Positions 46,913-58,183 of a stretch of DNA of 64,000 nucleotides are shown here, in pieces (the first letter of the stretch is position 1; each line of letters starts with the position of its first letter). A program made the position numbers and the translations under genes. Location of the stretch: assembly GCA_037892935.1 (NCBI GenBank), contig JAYXKI010000013.1, positions 868,001-932,000 of the forward strand, given 5' to 3'. Under the pieces are notes generated by a model. That model saw nothing but the letters and a program-made list of their open reading frames with translations. It made no database searches and was not told where the DNA came from. Origin of the DNA: Phlebopus portentosus. Taxonomy: Eukaryota > Basidiomycota > Agaricomycetes > Boletales > Boletinellaceae.

Positions 46913-47773
46913 TCAGATATGAAGCTCGAAAATCCAGGCGTCGACAAATTCCTCGGCCCGTCCGTCTTTACGCTTCAATCTCCCCGCTCGAGGTATGCGC
47001 CCAGCCTTCGAGAATCCTAATGCTTCCCATAGTCTTCGGCAAGCGGCAATAAATCAGTCATGCCAGCTACTAGATCAATTATACTTGTATGCATGACAAG
47101 AGGACCTCACCAAATGCTTGCAACATTACTGACATAAACGAGGTTGAACACACTGGCCTGGTATCCGAGCTGCGGCGCATAATATAGGCATGCTAATACA
47201 CGAGTGAAGCCTTGTCCACGAGCGTTGAAGGGCACGACGAAGCCTGCATTGCATATATGTGATGATCGACCTGGGTAGTTCGGTTTTTACCTGTAGGCAT
47301 AGATAATGAGCCAATAGTTTTGACAACAAATAGTATAAATCCTAGAGAATAAAAGCCAGCGACGCAATCCTTCTTCGACTGTTCGTTACGCTTTCCAGTG
47401 TAATAGAATCGAGAATTTCCCGAACCCCGGTCTCGCTCAGAGAGGTCGAATCTATCCCAGGTAGTAAGTCCGGATGAGAACTATGATCAATGCGAATACC
47501 GACAAGAACGTCGGCAACAAAGAAATATCCTTCAAAGACTTCGCGAGAGAGGCGCGTCCCGGTATCAGGCTCGTGAGGATACGTATCGCCTCGGTCCACC
47601 TCGTCAGCAAATTCTTTGTGCGTGAAAGCGACGAGATCGGAAGGTGCACTTTCCGGTGTCAAGTGAAACATGACCACGTATGATGCATCTAAGTCTTCGT
47701 CCTTTGATCTGACTCTCCATAGTGTGGGATTAAGTCGATTGGAAAGTTTTGAGATGGCTCGAGCGGTAGACAT
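46913..47773 (-). pseudogene. Mpr1-like GNAT N-acetyltransferase, interrupted
   Basis: The start is the ATG of MSTARAISKLSNRL. The first exon (47773 to about 47500) reads well, ending YFFVADVLVG. Further family blocks follow but in shifted frames: DCVAGFY, YPGRSSHICNAGFVVPF, LGYQASVFNLVYVSN and finally LWEALGFSKAGRIPRAGRLK with a stop at 46913. These are typical of fungal GNAT enzymes related to Mpr1, which acetylate azetidine-2-carboxylate or proline-derived aldehydes. The Y-V-KPNYPGR block needs one base less in the AAAAA run at about 47285-47290, and the joins before DCVAGFY and before LWEALGF do not work with standard splice sites. The gene is either a young pseudogene or a functional gene carrying several sequence errors; the window cannot decide. 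Confidence 0.6.
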
Positions 47774-48123
47774 GCTGGCTTCTGGGGAATCAAGCAAGAA
47801 ATATTATAACCAAGTGAAATGAGTCATTTTCGGTTTAAGGCTTATCGGGATAGAATATTTTCCGAGGCCTAGGCTTAGTTTACTCCGAAACAGATTTTGC
47901 AAACGATAGCCATTGGCGATAGACAACATAGTCAAGAAAGTTGCTTCAAGTAATGCATTCAGTGATGTAAGTCGAGAGCAAGCTTAAGAGAATATTAGAT
48001 TAAGTAACAGATATTAGTATTAGTAAGCTCCGACACGTGATGCCTGATTTGTATTCGTGAGAACGACAGCCGTTCGTGACAAGCGGGCTTTACTCTCTAC
48101 TGCCATCCTTGAACGAATCGACA
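47774..48123. promoter_or_regulatory. Divergent promoter region GNAT / NAB2
   Basis: 350 bp between the two divergent start codons; AT-rich, no clear TATA box or repeat. Confidence 0.45.
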
Positions 48124-50195
48124 ATGCCTTTCGACCTCACCATTGGAACAGAGCCTGCAAAGGCATTACAGGTACGTAAATGTACCAGGAAATACACAAT
48201 AAATCAACCTGTTTACGTCTGTTCAGGATTCCATTCAGGATGAATTGCAGAAAAGAGGGTTCAGCCCAGATTCAGGTCCGTATCTTGGACTATTTCTTGA
48301 CTCGTTCTGTATCCTAACGCCTCTTTAGACCCGGTCATGGCGGAGTACATCACCATTATGCTTATCAATAACAAGACTGCAGGTGTGTTTTCCTGTTAGC
48401 AAGTAACAGAGTTCTTTTCCTCATGTTCACGTTTAGAGCAAATCACTGCGGAGCTGGAAGATTGTATGTTACTCTAATTTCACCGCTTTTTCGGCGCTAA
48501 CTTCTACTGTGAAGTAATTGGGGCTAGTGAATATGGTGCGTTATTCCTGAACTCTGTTTGTTTGCTGTACTGAAGTTGCCATCGCAGACCCAAGCTTCAC
48601 CGACTGGCTTTTCGCTGAGGCAGCAAGAAAATCGCAACCCGCGGCAGAACCTGTAGCAGTTGCTCCCGTACCTGCGCCTAGCAAACCAGAGGAACAAACC
48701 TCAGTATCTCCGGAATCTGGTCGAAGAGCTCCTAGTGCTCCTCGAAGCACGAATCAAATATACAACCAGGCTCTCAACCAGGCGCTACCATCCACCTCGT
48801 CCAGCGGGCACAAGCGCGCCGCATCCGCACGTTCTCCCTCTCCTGTTCCCGGCAAGCCGAATAAGTCTCGACGAATGGACTTACCGACCGGTCCGCGTGC
48901 CATGCACGGTCGTGACAGTCAACGAAGTCTGTTAGATCGTATGAACGGCAGACAACAGGGTGGCCCGCGACACGGTAGGGATGAGATCCAAGCTCGTATC
49001 GATGCTGTTACGAATCAAGGGATGAACGGTATGAATGGAGGACTTAACAACAACATGGGCGGAATGATGATGCCAGGCAACGACATGGCTGCCGCTGCAG
49101 CGGCTATGGGAGGCATGATGAACCCAGTGGCCTTGCAGGAAATGATGATGAATCAAATGGCGCTCATGGCACAGATGGCAAACACCATGGGTATGCTCGG
49201 CAACCAGGGACAGTTTCCAGCTCCGAACAACGGCTTTTCGCCGAACGGCGCGAATGCACCGTTCCAGGATGGTCAGCAGCAACAAAACCAGCAACAACAA
49301 AGGCGCGGCGGGCCACCTGCCGGGCGTGGCGGAGGAAAGGGACCACTAAAGGCGCAATGGGTGGCACCTCACGTAGCTGAAGCAAACAAGCCTCATGCAA
49401 CCTCGCAATCACCCGCTCCGGCGCCAGCAGTCATTGCAGCGCCAACACCACAGCCGGCTGCACTCTACGGGGACTCCTACCCCTGGTTTTATTCCTCCCG
49501 CACGCCCTCAATCTCCATCATTGTGCAAGTTCGGGCTGAAATGTACAAACGCTCTATGCCGATACTCTCACCCAAGTCCTGTCGCTACGGCAGAAAGTGG
49601 CGTCGTGTTGAGTAACGACCCTTGTGAGGCGGGATTGGGATGCAAGGATAAGGATTGTATCAAGGCGCACGCTAGTCCTGCCGCCGTTGGCGTCTCATCT
49701 GGTAAGTGAAAGCTCATTCAATCTTTGCTCATCTTCCCTGTCAGTGTACTGATCGCATTCTCGCCAGTCGCCGTCAAACCAAAACCAAAAGTAGAGTTAG
49801 CACCTGTGCACGCACTGAAGCCTCCCTGTCGATACGGCGCAAACTGCACAAAGGCAGCCAGTGGATCCTGCCCTTTCTCTCATCCATTCGTCCCAAAAAG
49901 CACTTCTATCTACGCACAGACGACCCAATGCCGATTTGGCGCAGCATGCACGAAGGCAACGTGTCCATTCCAGCACCCGCCGGGGCGTGTATTGCCAGGA
50001 ACATTCCACCGTGGGCTTGAGGAAAGTGCACCGACTGTAGCTGTGCGCGCGCCTCAGCCCGGCACGATCGGTGGGCCCAGCCCGCATCGTTCTGTTGTCT
50101 TTAACAAACCTGGACAGAGTAACGCCGCGAACGAGGAGAAACCGACAGAGCAGAAGGATGGCAGCGAGAACACCATCGTCGAAGCTGCAGCGTAA
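48124..50195 (+). CDS. NAB2: NAB2-like poly(A)-binding CCCH zinc-finger protein (frame interrupted once)
   Basis: Exons 48124-48171, 48227-48275, 48329-48382, 48437-48463, 48515-48535, 48588-49701 and 49768-50195. The first five small exons encode an N-terminal helical PWI-like domain (IQDELQKRGFSPDSDPVMAE, then YITIMLINNKTAEQITAEL and DPSFTDWLF), as in Nab2. A Met/Asn/Gln-rich middle (about 49020-49290) and an RGG-like patch follow. Four CCCH fingers end the protein: CKFGLKCTNALCRYSH, CEAGLGCKDKDCIKAH, CRYGANC with SCPFSH, and CRFGAACTKATCPFQH. Nab2 binds poly(A) tails, controls their length and helps nuclear mRNA export. The exons sum to 1741 nt, one too many. The extra base is in the GGGG run at 49469-49472: as given the frame reads LYGDSYPWFYSS, while one G fewer gives LYGTPTPGFIPPARP leading into finger one. 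Confidence 0.92.
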
Positions 50196-50866
50196 TTCGT
50201 TCAGTACGCTCATCGCCATCAAGACTCTAGATCCCAATTCCGGCGGTGCGCTTGACTCCGATGTTTCTTGACTGTGCAGAACTCAGGAGCTTTTCATCTC
50301 AAATTTCTTTCCGCTCACACGATCCGTGTATTAGTCTGTGTTTCCTCTCTTTCTTCTCATTCCTTCATCTTTTCGTGACTCATATATCCGATCAGTTATC
50401 ACGTCTGTCATCTGCCAATGTCTTATTTTCATCTCTTAACTTTTATTTTATGCACTAAAGCAAAGTTCCCCGCGCCGATGCTCTGTATATTCGTAGACTC
50501 ACCAGATATGTGTACGTAGATAGTTGCACGCGTATCTAAGGTAGCATAATTAGTTGTTGGCGCGGGGAAAGAAGCGAGGGTCAATAAAAGAATTAGCTGA
50601 GGGCAATGCATGGATGGATGGAATGCACGCTCTAAGGTTCCTCGCATACTCTTGTGTGATGATCCTGAAGTCTTTGAAAAAATGTTTGAAGAAGTTGACA
50701 AGGAATAAGTGTGATTTTGAGCGACTCCATGAAAACCAAATAGCGGCTGTTGTGGTTGCCACATTCCAAGTCAGTAGACACAAGACAGTACATTCTCTGC
50801 GAATACCGCTGGTAAGGATACAGAATATAGATCCATGTCGCTAGACAAGTCTTTCGGATTTACCAT
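50196..50866. other. Convergent intergenic, NAB2 and glycerate kinase 3' ends
   Basis: About 670 bp; CT-rich just after NAB2. No gene recognised. Confidence 0.5.
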
Positions 50867-52081
50867 TCAGAACTCATCAACGGAAACCAAGTTCCGTTCT
50901 TCGTCTATCGAAATCTTCAGCCCGCTTCCTAACCATGGGGGAAGTCGACGGGTACCAGACACGGGATCAACATATCCGTGCTCGATGCCGTCGGAGAAAA
51001 AGACGTAGCCCGGGATGTAACGGTCGACGAACCTGTCGTAGATAGTAGTATAAGGTGAGCAGAAATACAGGCGTTGGTACATTGAAAGTGAAAAGAGGGA
51101 GAGACGTACGTCTTGACTTGCTCGTCTGTCATACCCTTTCCGCCATTCGATGCTCTCATGTTGTGCTCCTGCTGAAGACGCCAGTTGTATATGAGCGAGT
51201 ATGGGGTCGCGTCTGGGGGTTTTACCTTAAGGAAGCCCGATGAATAACGCATCATCTCGAATCAGTAAACCCAATCCTTTCACCCAAGTAGAACCAACCT
51301 GGACAAACACGTCAAAAAACTCCCACCATGTGACGTACTCCCACAAATTCTCGTTTATTTGGAGAATATCTTCTTCCTTGAAAGAAGTCTGTAAGTCGAG
51401 GATTCCTTCAAGATCGGGTATACGTTGAGAGAATCGGCATTTGATCCCGGCAGGATCAGAAGAACAGAATCCGACGCACCACCCCTCGAAGAGGACGACG
51501 TCGAGCGGTGGACGGACGATTGAGCCTGCGTTGGGTACACGGTCGCCTTGCCCGCTGTACAAGCTTTTATCGAAGAATGGGAGACGAATGCCCCTGCTCT
51601 CTCCAGCATTGTCAGAGCTCCCAAGGCTAGAGGAACTGTTAATTGCCTTCAGCTCCTGTAAGAGCTTCGTGCCCAGAGGTACATCGTGCGTCCCGGGCTG
51701 CCCACGGCCGGACAGTAAAAGATTGTTGGGATGTGTCTGCGCGACGCGGACGAGCTCGTCATGTGGAAGGTACAAGTCGTCGATGGAGAGTACGGCGACG
51801 GAAAGATTATGCGGTGCTGCACTAAGGACTTTGCTCAGATGGGACGTTAGGAATGTCTTTCCTATGGAATCCCACTGCTCATCAAAATACAACCAAGTGT
51901 AGAGAATACTAGCACGTACCTGATCCCTGAGGTCCTTGAAACGCAACAAACAGCGGTGGAACACTGGTACCGGTAGATACCCTCCAACTACAACACCTGT
52001 GCGATGCCGATCCAGACATTTCCTAACGTGCGCAGCTATGGGCTGAATCTTCGCGACTATTGAGTTGGCCATACGTTGCAT
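50867..52081 (-). CDS. D-glycerate 3-kinase / Tda10-like P-loop kinase (frame interrupted once)
   Basis: Exons 52081-51920, 51861-51299, 51225-51110 and 51032-50867. The Walker A motif is split by intron 1: PLFVAFQGPQGSG, then KTFLTSHLSKVL. Family marks are LSIDDLYLPHDEL, GRGQPGTHDVPLG, PFFDKSLYSGQGDR, VVLFEGWCVGF, IYNWRLQQEHNM, NGGKGMTDEQV and FVDRYIPGYVFFSDG. This is the fungal/plant glycerate kinase family (yeast Tda10), which phosphorylates D-glycerate in the photorespiratory or serine pathways; the fungal substrate is not certain. The exons sum to 1007 nt, one short. The N-terminal frame (MANSIVAKIQPIAAHVRK to GVVVGG) and the P-loop frame are offset; an added G in the GGG run at 51980-51982 would read GGVSTGTSVPPLFVAFQGP and join them. 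Otherwise intact. Confidence 0.85.
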
Positions 52082-52427
52082 CTATGCAATTTCGGACACA
52101 GGCATTATTTTTACACGAGCCGTACACTGGCCTGAAATTCCGCCAGGTGACCTGGATATTGAACGGCGGGGCTCCGTACGGTCCGGTATCGGTTGCACCT
52201 CGGATATCCGTTCCAAGTCAAGATTCATCCACTGAAGGAATTTCCTGTGTAACTGAACAGTCTCGGGACTACCACGACTGATTCCCTTGAGCTGAACAGA
52301 AAGTACAAGCGAGAGTTGTACATTGACACGTGCAAAGAACGCGATAGGACGAGAGAAATTGCAGCTCCGACTGAAATGAAATGGCTCCGTTTCGTATGTA
52401 TTGGCGCTTGCTTCTGGGAAAAGGGGA
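52082..52427. other. Intergenic upstream of glycerate kinase
   Basis: About 350 bp including the kinase promoter and the 3' end of the next minus-strand gene. Nothing else recognised. Confidence 0.45.
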
Positions 52428-54313
52428 CTAAGTCTGATCGCAGAACGGCATCTTTTTTATTACGCAACAGCTTGATTCCAAATTTGGATAAAAAGAAAAA
52501 AAAGGAATATTTTCTGGTGACAAGCATCTTCGAAATAAACGACTCGGTCTAGTTATACAGACATAAATTGAGAAAAGAAATCTATGATTCGTATTCTTTT
52601 CGGAAGCATGCGAGGTAACAGAGCCGGATAAATTACCAGAGGTTGGAATACTAGATGAAGCAACACTCCCACTTGCGACAGACCCGGGACTGTCGTCCAA
52701 GTCCATAATCTCGTCAGGAAAGGCAGAGCTCTCAGAGGAGGTAAACCAGTCAGGACGTCGAGTCATGCTCAGTGAAGATTGCCGTCCTGACGATGGTGCA
52801 GGCCAAGAAGTATCCGGAGGAGGAGGGTACGTCGCTTGAGCTTTCCACGATCTCTCTGAGTCCCTGATTCGTCCTTCAATAGTACCACCATCAACAGTTT
52901 CTAATTCTGAAACGAATGTGCCGATGAAGTGTCGGATGCGCAGGAGAAGGATGAAGAATAGGCATGCTTGCTCGGTGATCTGGAGGTCGAAATCATCCGC
53001 GTAAAGGCGAACTATCTGGATCTGGACAAGGTTGTCAGCCAGTAGGGTGTACGCAAAGTAATCATGGATATTACTTGATTATCCTTCCAGTATGACGCAA
53101 ATGTTCTCGCTTTGCCATTGCTACAAGCAATACCAAACATCGGTTCCTTCTCGAAACCGAGCAACTTTCTCTGGTACATTCCAGCACCGAAGAGGAAATG
53201 CAGTTCATTCGTCGCGTCTCGCAGAGCACTATCCCTCGACCCCGATCCGTTTACGTGCTGAACTACAAGATGAGGAATGCAGACGACAGGAGAATCGTGT
53301 CTCTCCTTGTCCACTCTGAGCTCTTCAAATATCTGCGAGTCCAAATGGAACATGGACGGAGAAGGATACAGAGAGGTAGAGATGAGGGTATCGGCGATGA
53401 CTGTTTTCTGCACGGCGATAGGTGCAGATGAGTGTGGCATGCAGAACACGACTTCGCAGCTTGCAAGGACAACGTTAGACACTTCAAAGTTGTCTGCGTA
53501 AAAATAGAACTCACATGAAGTCACACTCGGCTGAGCTCGGAATGTTTGGGACGGTCCGAGGTTTGACAAATGCTCTGCGAATCGTATTGTCAACCGGTAA
53601 CCTCCAGTTCATACCACTGCCTCGAATCTGTTGATGATTCAATCTAGCCAATTCCGCGGATTCCTCTACGATTCGTTCGAAGGAGGTCTTGAATGCGGCG
53701 TCTTCTTCAACATACATGTTTGTGATTCTCACCCCAGGTAAAGGTGTGATTCGTGTAGAAGGAATTCGTGAATCGCTCTGAGATTCCTTCGTATTAGTAT
53801 ATAGAATGAAGGAGAGAAGTAGCTGAGAGATGAACATACCTCAAAAATCCATTCGGGAAACCTAACGTCCAGCAGATAGTTTCCCAGGTTTCTCACTGCC
53901 TGAGGGACAGGAAAGGCATCCCAGTGGGTGCCGCCACTGATAGACAACGGTATCGTCAAGGCGGTTCCGCGCCTCCATTCGTCGAAATAGATACTACTCG
54001 CTAATCTGTAAAGGGTGAACACGTGTGTTATAAAAGATATATAGTGAAGGGATACCCACTCAGTAGGAGAACACGCATCGTCGCTATACGTAGAGAGAAG
54101 AGAGATGGTCCGTTCTCGACTGTATGAGCGACTACGGCTCAATGTGGCGGCGTCGGAAAGGGGAGACCTTGGCTCCTTAAGGTCATACTTGATGGAAGCC
54201 GCGGGAGAAGATGGCAATGAAGAAGAGTCTGAGCTGCCTCGAATCTGAGAAACTGGGTCCATGCCTCTCTCAAGATCAAGGGAAGTAGGAAAGTATGCTA
54301 TAACGGAGAGCAT
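52428..54313 (-). CDS. Uncharacterised multi-exon protein, possible nuclease-fold relative
   Basis: Readable exons are 54313-54060, 54005-53840, 53777-53515, then about 53500-53070 and 53060-52610, with an uncertain 3' end. The N-terminus is Ser-rich (SSDSSSLPSSPAAS). Middle segments include FDEWRRGTALTIPLSISGG, WRLPVDNTIRRAFVKPRTVP and HDSPVVCIPHLVVQHVNGSG, followed by NELHFLFGAGMYQRKLLG and EPMFGIACSNGKART. This run (strand P-x-LVV, helix with AL, then strand with FGI) resembles the core of PD-(D/E)xK-like proteins expanded in Agaricomycetes, but the usual E-x-K is not visible here. The C-terminus is acidic and Ser-rich. The joins near 53500 and 53065 need a base change to keep frame, so the gene may be decaying or contain sequence errors. 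Function unknown. Confidence 0.5.
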
Positions 54314-55464
54314 TAGAAGTTTGAAGGGACTTCAGCAGGTCTTCTTCGGGCAGAGATCGCATTAGGCAAAGACTCGGAGTTATGTTCATAACTGTTCGAA
54401 CGGAGGCAATTAACGAGCGAAGAAGATAACTTGAATGCCTTTTACACCTTGAGAACAGAGAAAGAAGAGCCTCAAGTACAATGCTCCGGGAATTTCACTT
54501 TCTTAGAACACACCAAATCATTAGCAGGGCAGATCCCCGAAACAAATGCCATACTGGAATCTATTTGGGTTCTGCTTGATGATCCAAGGTCTACTAAGCG
54601 CTGCTTTTAGGTCATTCAAATCGACCGCGCGAAGTTCTCTCTAGCCGGGAAGAACAGAATATTTTCCCTTGGGCTTCGTCGTAAGCCTTTGCTTTGCAGG
54701 ATGCTCAAAAGGTCACAGAACTGGACCGCTTCACTTTTGCTTGGTCCGAATTTGCACGTCGACCTGCCCGTAAGATGTAATGAGGGCCTTGCATACATAT
54801 AAACTGAGAGGCGAGATTACTGCCGGTCAAAGAATAAATGGGCCGTCTTGTCTTGGACTTTGTATGGTACAGGGCCTCACAAGTAACTATATATCGAGCT
54901 TGGCACGACGACACGGTCCTTCCGCATTCTCGTCTTCCTGCGCGATTGTGACGAAGGAAACCTGGAGTACAAGCGAGGAATAGTGGAGGAAGAACTTCAA
55001 GTTGTTCGGTTCGCCATGAAGATTATGTAAGGTGACTGTACTCTGATGAGAAAGACACGTGCCGAGCTGCTGATGATTATTTATAAAATGCCCACTTTCG
55101 TTCAATCCGCGCCTCGTGAACACCCAAATTTGTGCCATTACGACAGACCTCTCCTTGTGGTCAATTGCAAAGTGGGGCGTATATTTCAAATACGCGGCTT
55201 TCTTTTGGATAACTACATGGGCTGTGATCTCGTGCATTCCGCCGCGCCATTGTTCAGCGGCGACTTCATGCACGCCACAATAATGTTTTAGAGATGCATT
55301 GTGGGAATGGACTATTCAGAACTTTTGATGCGCTGGCGTAGTAGTCGGTTCACATTGTACTCTTTGGAGTATCATGAATACACTGGGGAGATAAAGCGAC
55401 CAGAAGCATGATGCTCTGGAGTAACATAATCCGTCGCACCACTGGCAACTGATACTCAAAGTAG

Positions 55465-55470
55465 TATAAA
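55465..55470 (+). promoter_or_regulatory. TATA box of P450 copy 1
   Basis: TATAAA in the motif GTATAAATGCCC, conserved in the second copy. The ATG at 55470 overlaps this box, so it cannot be the translation start; the ATG at 55509 is used. Confidence 0.6.
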
Positions 55471-55508
55471 TGCCCTGCTTGCCCAAGGCCCTTCGTCTGC
55501 ACGTCAAC

Positions 55509-57596
55509 ATGGGCCTTTCTCTTTGGGTGTACGCAGTACTCCCATTCTGTGCATTTTGTGCAGGCATATACTTTAGGCAAGGAACAAGGACGCATCCTCC
55601 GAGTCCGTCCGGACTCCCATTCCTTGGACATGCCATAAAAATTCCTCAGACTTTGGCATGGGAGACATTCGCTGAATGGAGCAAATCATACGGTGAGATG
55701 TCTTCTTTCAGCAATGGTTGGACTACTTCTCACATTGTGGATATATCTGTGCCCGTCAAGGTCCCGTAATGTTTCTGAAGGCATTAGGACGTCCAATGAT
55801 TGTCGTCAGTTCTGTGGACGCTGCCCACGATCTAATGAAGAAGAAAGGTGCAATCTTTTTGAATGAGATGCAGGATCGGCTGGGGCAAGGCACTCTCTTT
55901 GTTGCTGTATGGCCAGCTGCAGTTTGTCAAACAACGCCGACTAATGCAGGAGCATCTGGGGTCTTCTGCTATCCGTTCCTATGACAAGATTGTGGTAAAC
56001 CGGGTCCAGAAGTTCCTTCATCGCCTTTGGCTGCAACCGGACGAGTTTTGTCAAGACACCCATGGGTGCCCGTCTAATTCATCTATTCACCAAACAGTCA
56101 GCTAACAAGCTTGACAGACTTGTCGCAAGCATCATAGTTGAGGTCGTCTACGGATACAGTATATCCGGGAATCCTGCGGGTGACAAGTTCATCACTGAAA
56201 ACGAACGAGCTGCTCGGTTGACCTCGTTGTGTGGGAATATCGGATTCACTACGATGGATATCTTTCCTTTTCGTCTGTAAAAATATTTTCTCGATGCCAA
56301 TCCTCTCTGACTTTCGCATCATCAGTGCGCTACGTACCGGTATGTGTGCCAGGTATGGGTCTCAAACGAAAGATGCTCGAGGCTCTAGATGCTGTACGGA
56401 CTGCGCTCACGTTGCCTTTCGAGTGGGCAAAATCCAAGAAGGTAAGTTGTTGTCCCTACCATCATGTCTAAGTGCACCCACGGTTCGATTGAAGGTATCC
56501 GGGATAAATATGCCTAGTATCATCCACACACTGCTGGATGAGTATGATGACCTACGCGAGATGAGCTACGAGGACGAAATGGACTTGAAAATCTTTGCGG
56601 GAACCGTCTATAATGGTACGTTCTGCCAAGGACTCAGGGACCTAGCAATCACTCATGAACCTCCCGATGAATAAGGCGGCACTGATACAGTATGTCCAAT
56701 CATCCCCGCTGCTCAGATTCTCTAATGCCCCATATATCAATGCAGACGAGAACTGCTATTACAATGTTCTTCCTTATGATGGTTCTTAACCGGGATGTTC
56801 AAAAACACGCACAGAATGAGATTGACAGTATCGTTGGTCTCGATAGTCTTCCGTTGCCAGAGGATAGACCAAGTCTTCCATATATCGATTGCATTCTGAA
56901 GGAAGTTTTGCGGTGCGTCGAAGTCCCGATACTGCTCAGACAATGATACTAAACTTGGTGTCATAGTATCCACCCTCCTGCACCTCTTGGACTAGCTCAT
57001 GCTTCCGCCAAAACGCACGAATATCGCGGATGGTCAATTCCGGCACGCTCCATGATCATACCCAACATTTGGTGAGCCTCGTGTCGATGACTCGTTATGC
57101 GTAATATTAAGTGGACGACGCATATAAGGCATATGATGAAAGACGCCAACACCTTTCCTGACCCGGAGAAATTCGACCCGGACAGATATGTCGTTCGTGG
57201 AGACACAGCCGCGGACGATCCGATTTCTCCTGTGTTTGGTTTTGGAAGAAGGTAAGTTCTCTTTCCGTTAATGACCTAAGCTTGATTTACAGTCTGATCA
57301 TCATCTAGAGCCTGTCCGGGTAAAGCATTCGCAGACTCAATTATGTGGACCACCATGGCGAATGTTCTAGCAGCATACGGTATTCTGCCGTCCAGAGACC
57401 CCGTAACCGGAGATGATGTCTACCCTGTCCCTGAATTCGAGAGCGGTCTTATTTAGTAAGATTTTTTTCGCATTTCGCGTACACGGGCGTAAGCTGATTT
57501 GAAACTCTCGTTGGTAGTTTTGTCAAGCCATTCAAGTGTAGAATTGTCCCAAGGAAGGAGAGACTTGCACAGATTGTCCCGAAGAGCTTGAGTTGA
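55509..57596 (+). pseudogene. Cytochrome P450, tandem copy 1, disrupted
   Basis: Starts MGLSLWVYAVLPF with a membrane anchor and a PPSPSGLPFLGHA hinge. Exon 1 ends at 55692; exon 2 starts at 55761 (YGPVMFLKALGRPMIVV). Later blocks are QRRLMQEHLGS, EVVYGY, LPFEWAKSKK, the I-helix oxygen motif GGTDT, K-helix KEVLR (ExxR), FDPDRY, and the haem loop FGFGRRACPGK with its Cys ligand. Compared with copy 2, about 69 bp are missing after KKKGA (near 55855), removing the SDRP-type segment and a splice donor. The exon 2 frame then hits a stop at 55984. A further extra T in the TTTT run near 56045 shifts frame between QPDEF and the GARLIHLFTKQ block. This is the family of Agaricomycete CYP620/CYP5144-like enzymes by general pattern only. 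It probably makes no full enzyme as written. Confidence 0.85.
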
Positions 57597-58183
57597 TTCG
57601 ATGATGATTGGTCCTCAAGACAATGACAATAGGTCCTTGAATTGTAGTAGAATATGGATTATCTAACTTACTTCTTCGGCCACGCTTACTTCCAGCATAA
57701 GGATGCCAAAATGATGATCGAATACGACTTGTGGCTGATCAAAGGTCGTGCTGAGTTTCTCGAGCATTGACGTTACGATGTCAGACCTACTACCCTATAG
57801 TCCGGCTTTTTAGACTGCACCTAATCATATGTAGCGCAGATCTTCGCAACAATTGCATACTAGGATTGTTTGGATTGGGTTTTGTTCGATGATCCAAGGG
57901 ATATTAGTGTTCTTTTAGTTTATTCGAATCGATTTTGCAAAGTTCTCTCTGACTAAAGAATGGATCACAGAATCCCCTTGGTCGCAAGTTTTTGCTTTGT
58001 AGGGCATTCAACAGGCCGTAGGCCTTTTGTATCTCAAGTTTGCGCACCAACCTGCTCGTAAAACGTAGTGAAGGCCTTGTGAACGTATAAACTGAGAGGC
58101 GAGATTATTGTCGGTCAAAGAAACCATCTCGACAGCATTAGATAGCGAAACTTTGATGGTTGCATAATCGTCTCCATCCCTTT

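Larger units (their letters stand above)
54570..57830. repeat. Tandem duplication, unit 1 (promoter + P450 copy 1)
   Basis: Starting with GATGATCCAAGG and running through CTGAGAGGCGAGATTA, CGGTCAAAGAA, AAAGACACGTGCC, a TATAAATGCCC box and a complete P450-like gene with its 3' flank, this unit is matched by unit 2 in the same order and orientation. Identity is high but clearly diverged in the non-coding parts, so the duplication is not very recent. Boundaries are by eye and approximate. Confidence 0.75.
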
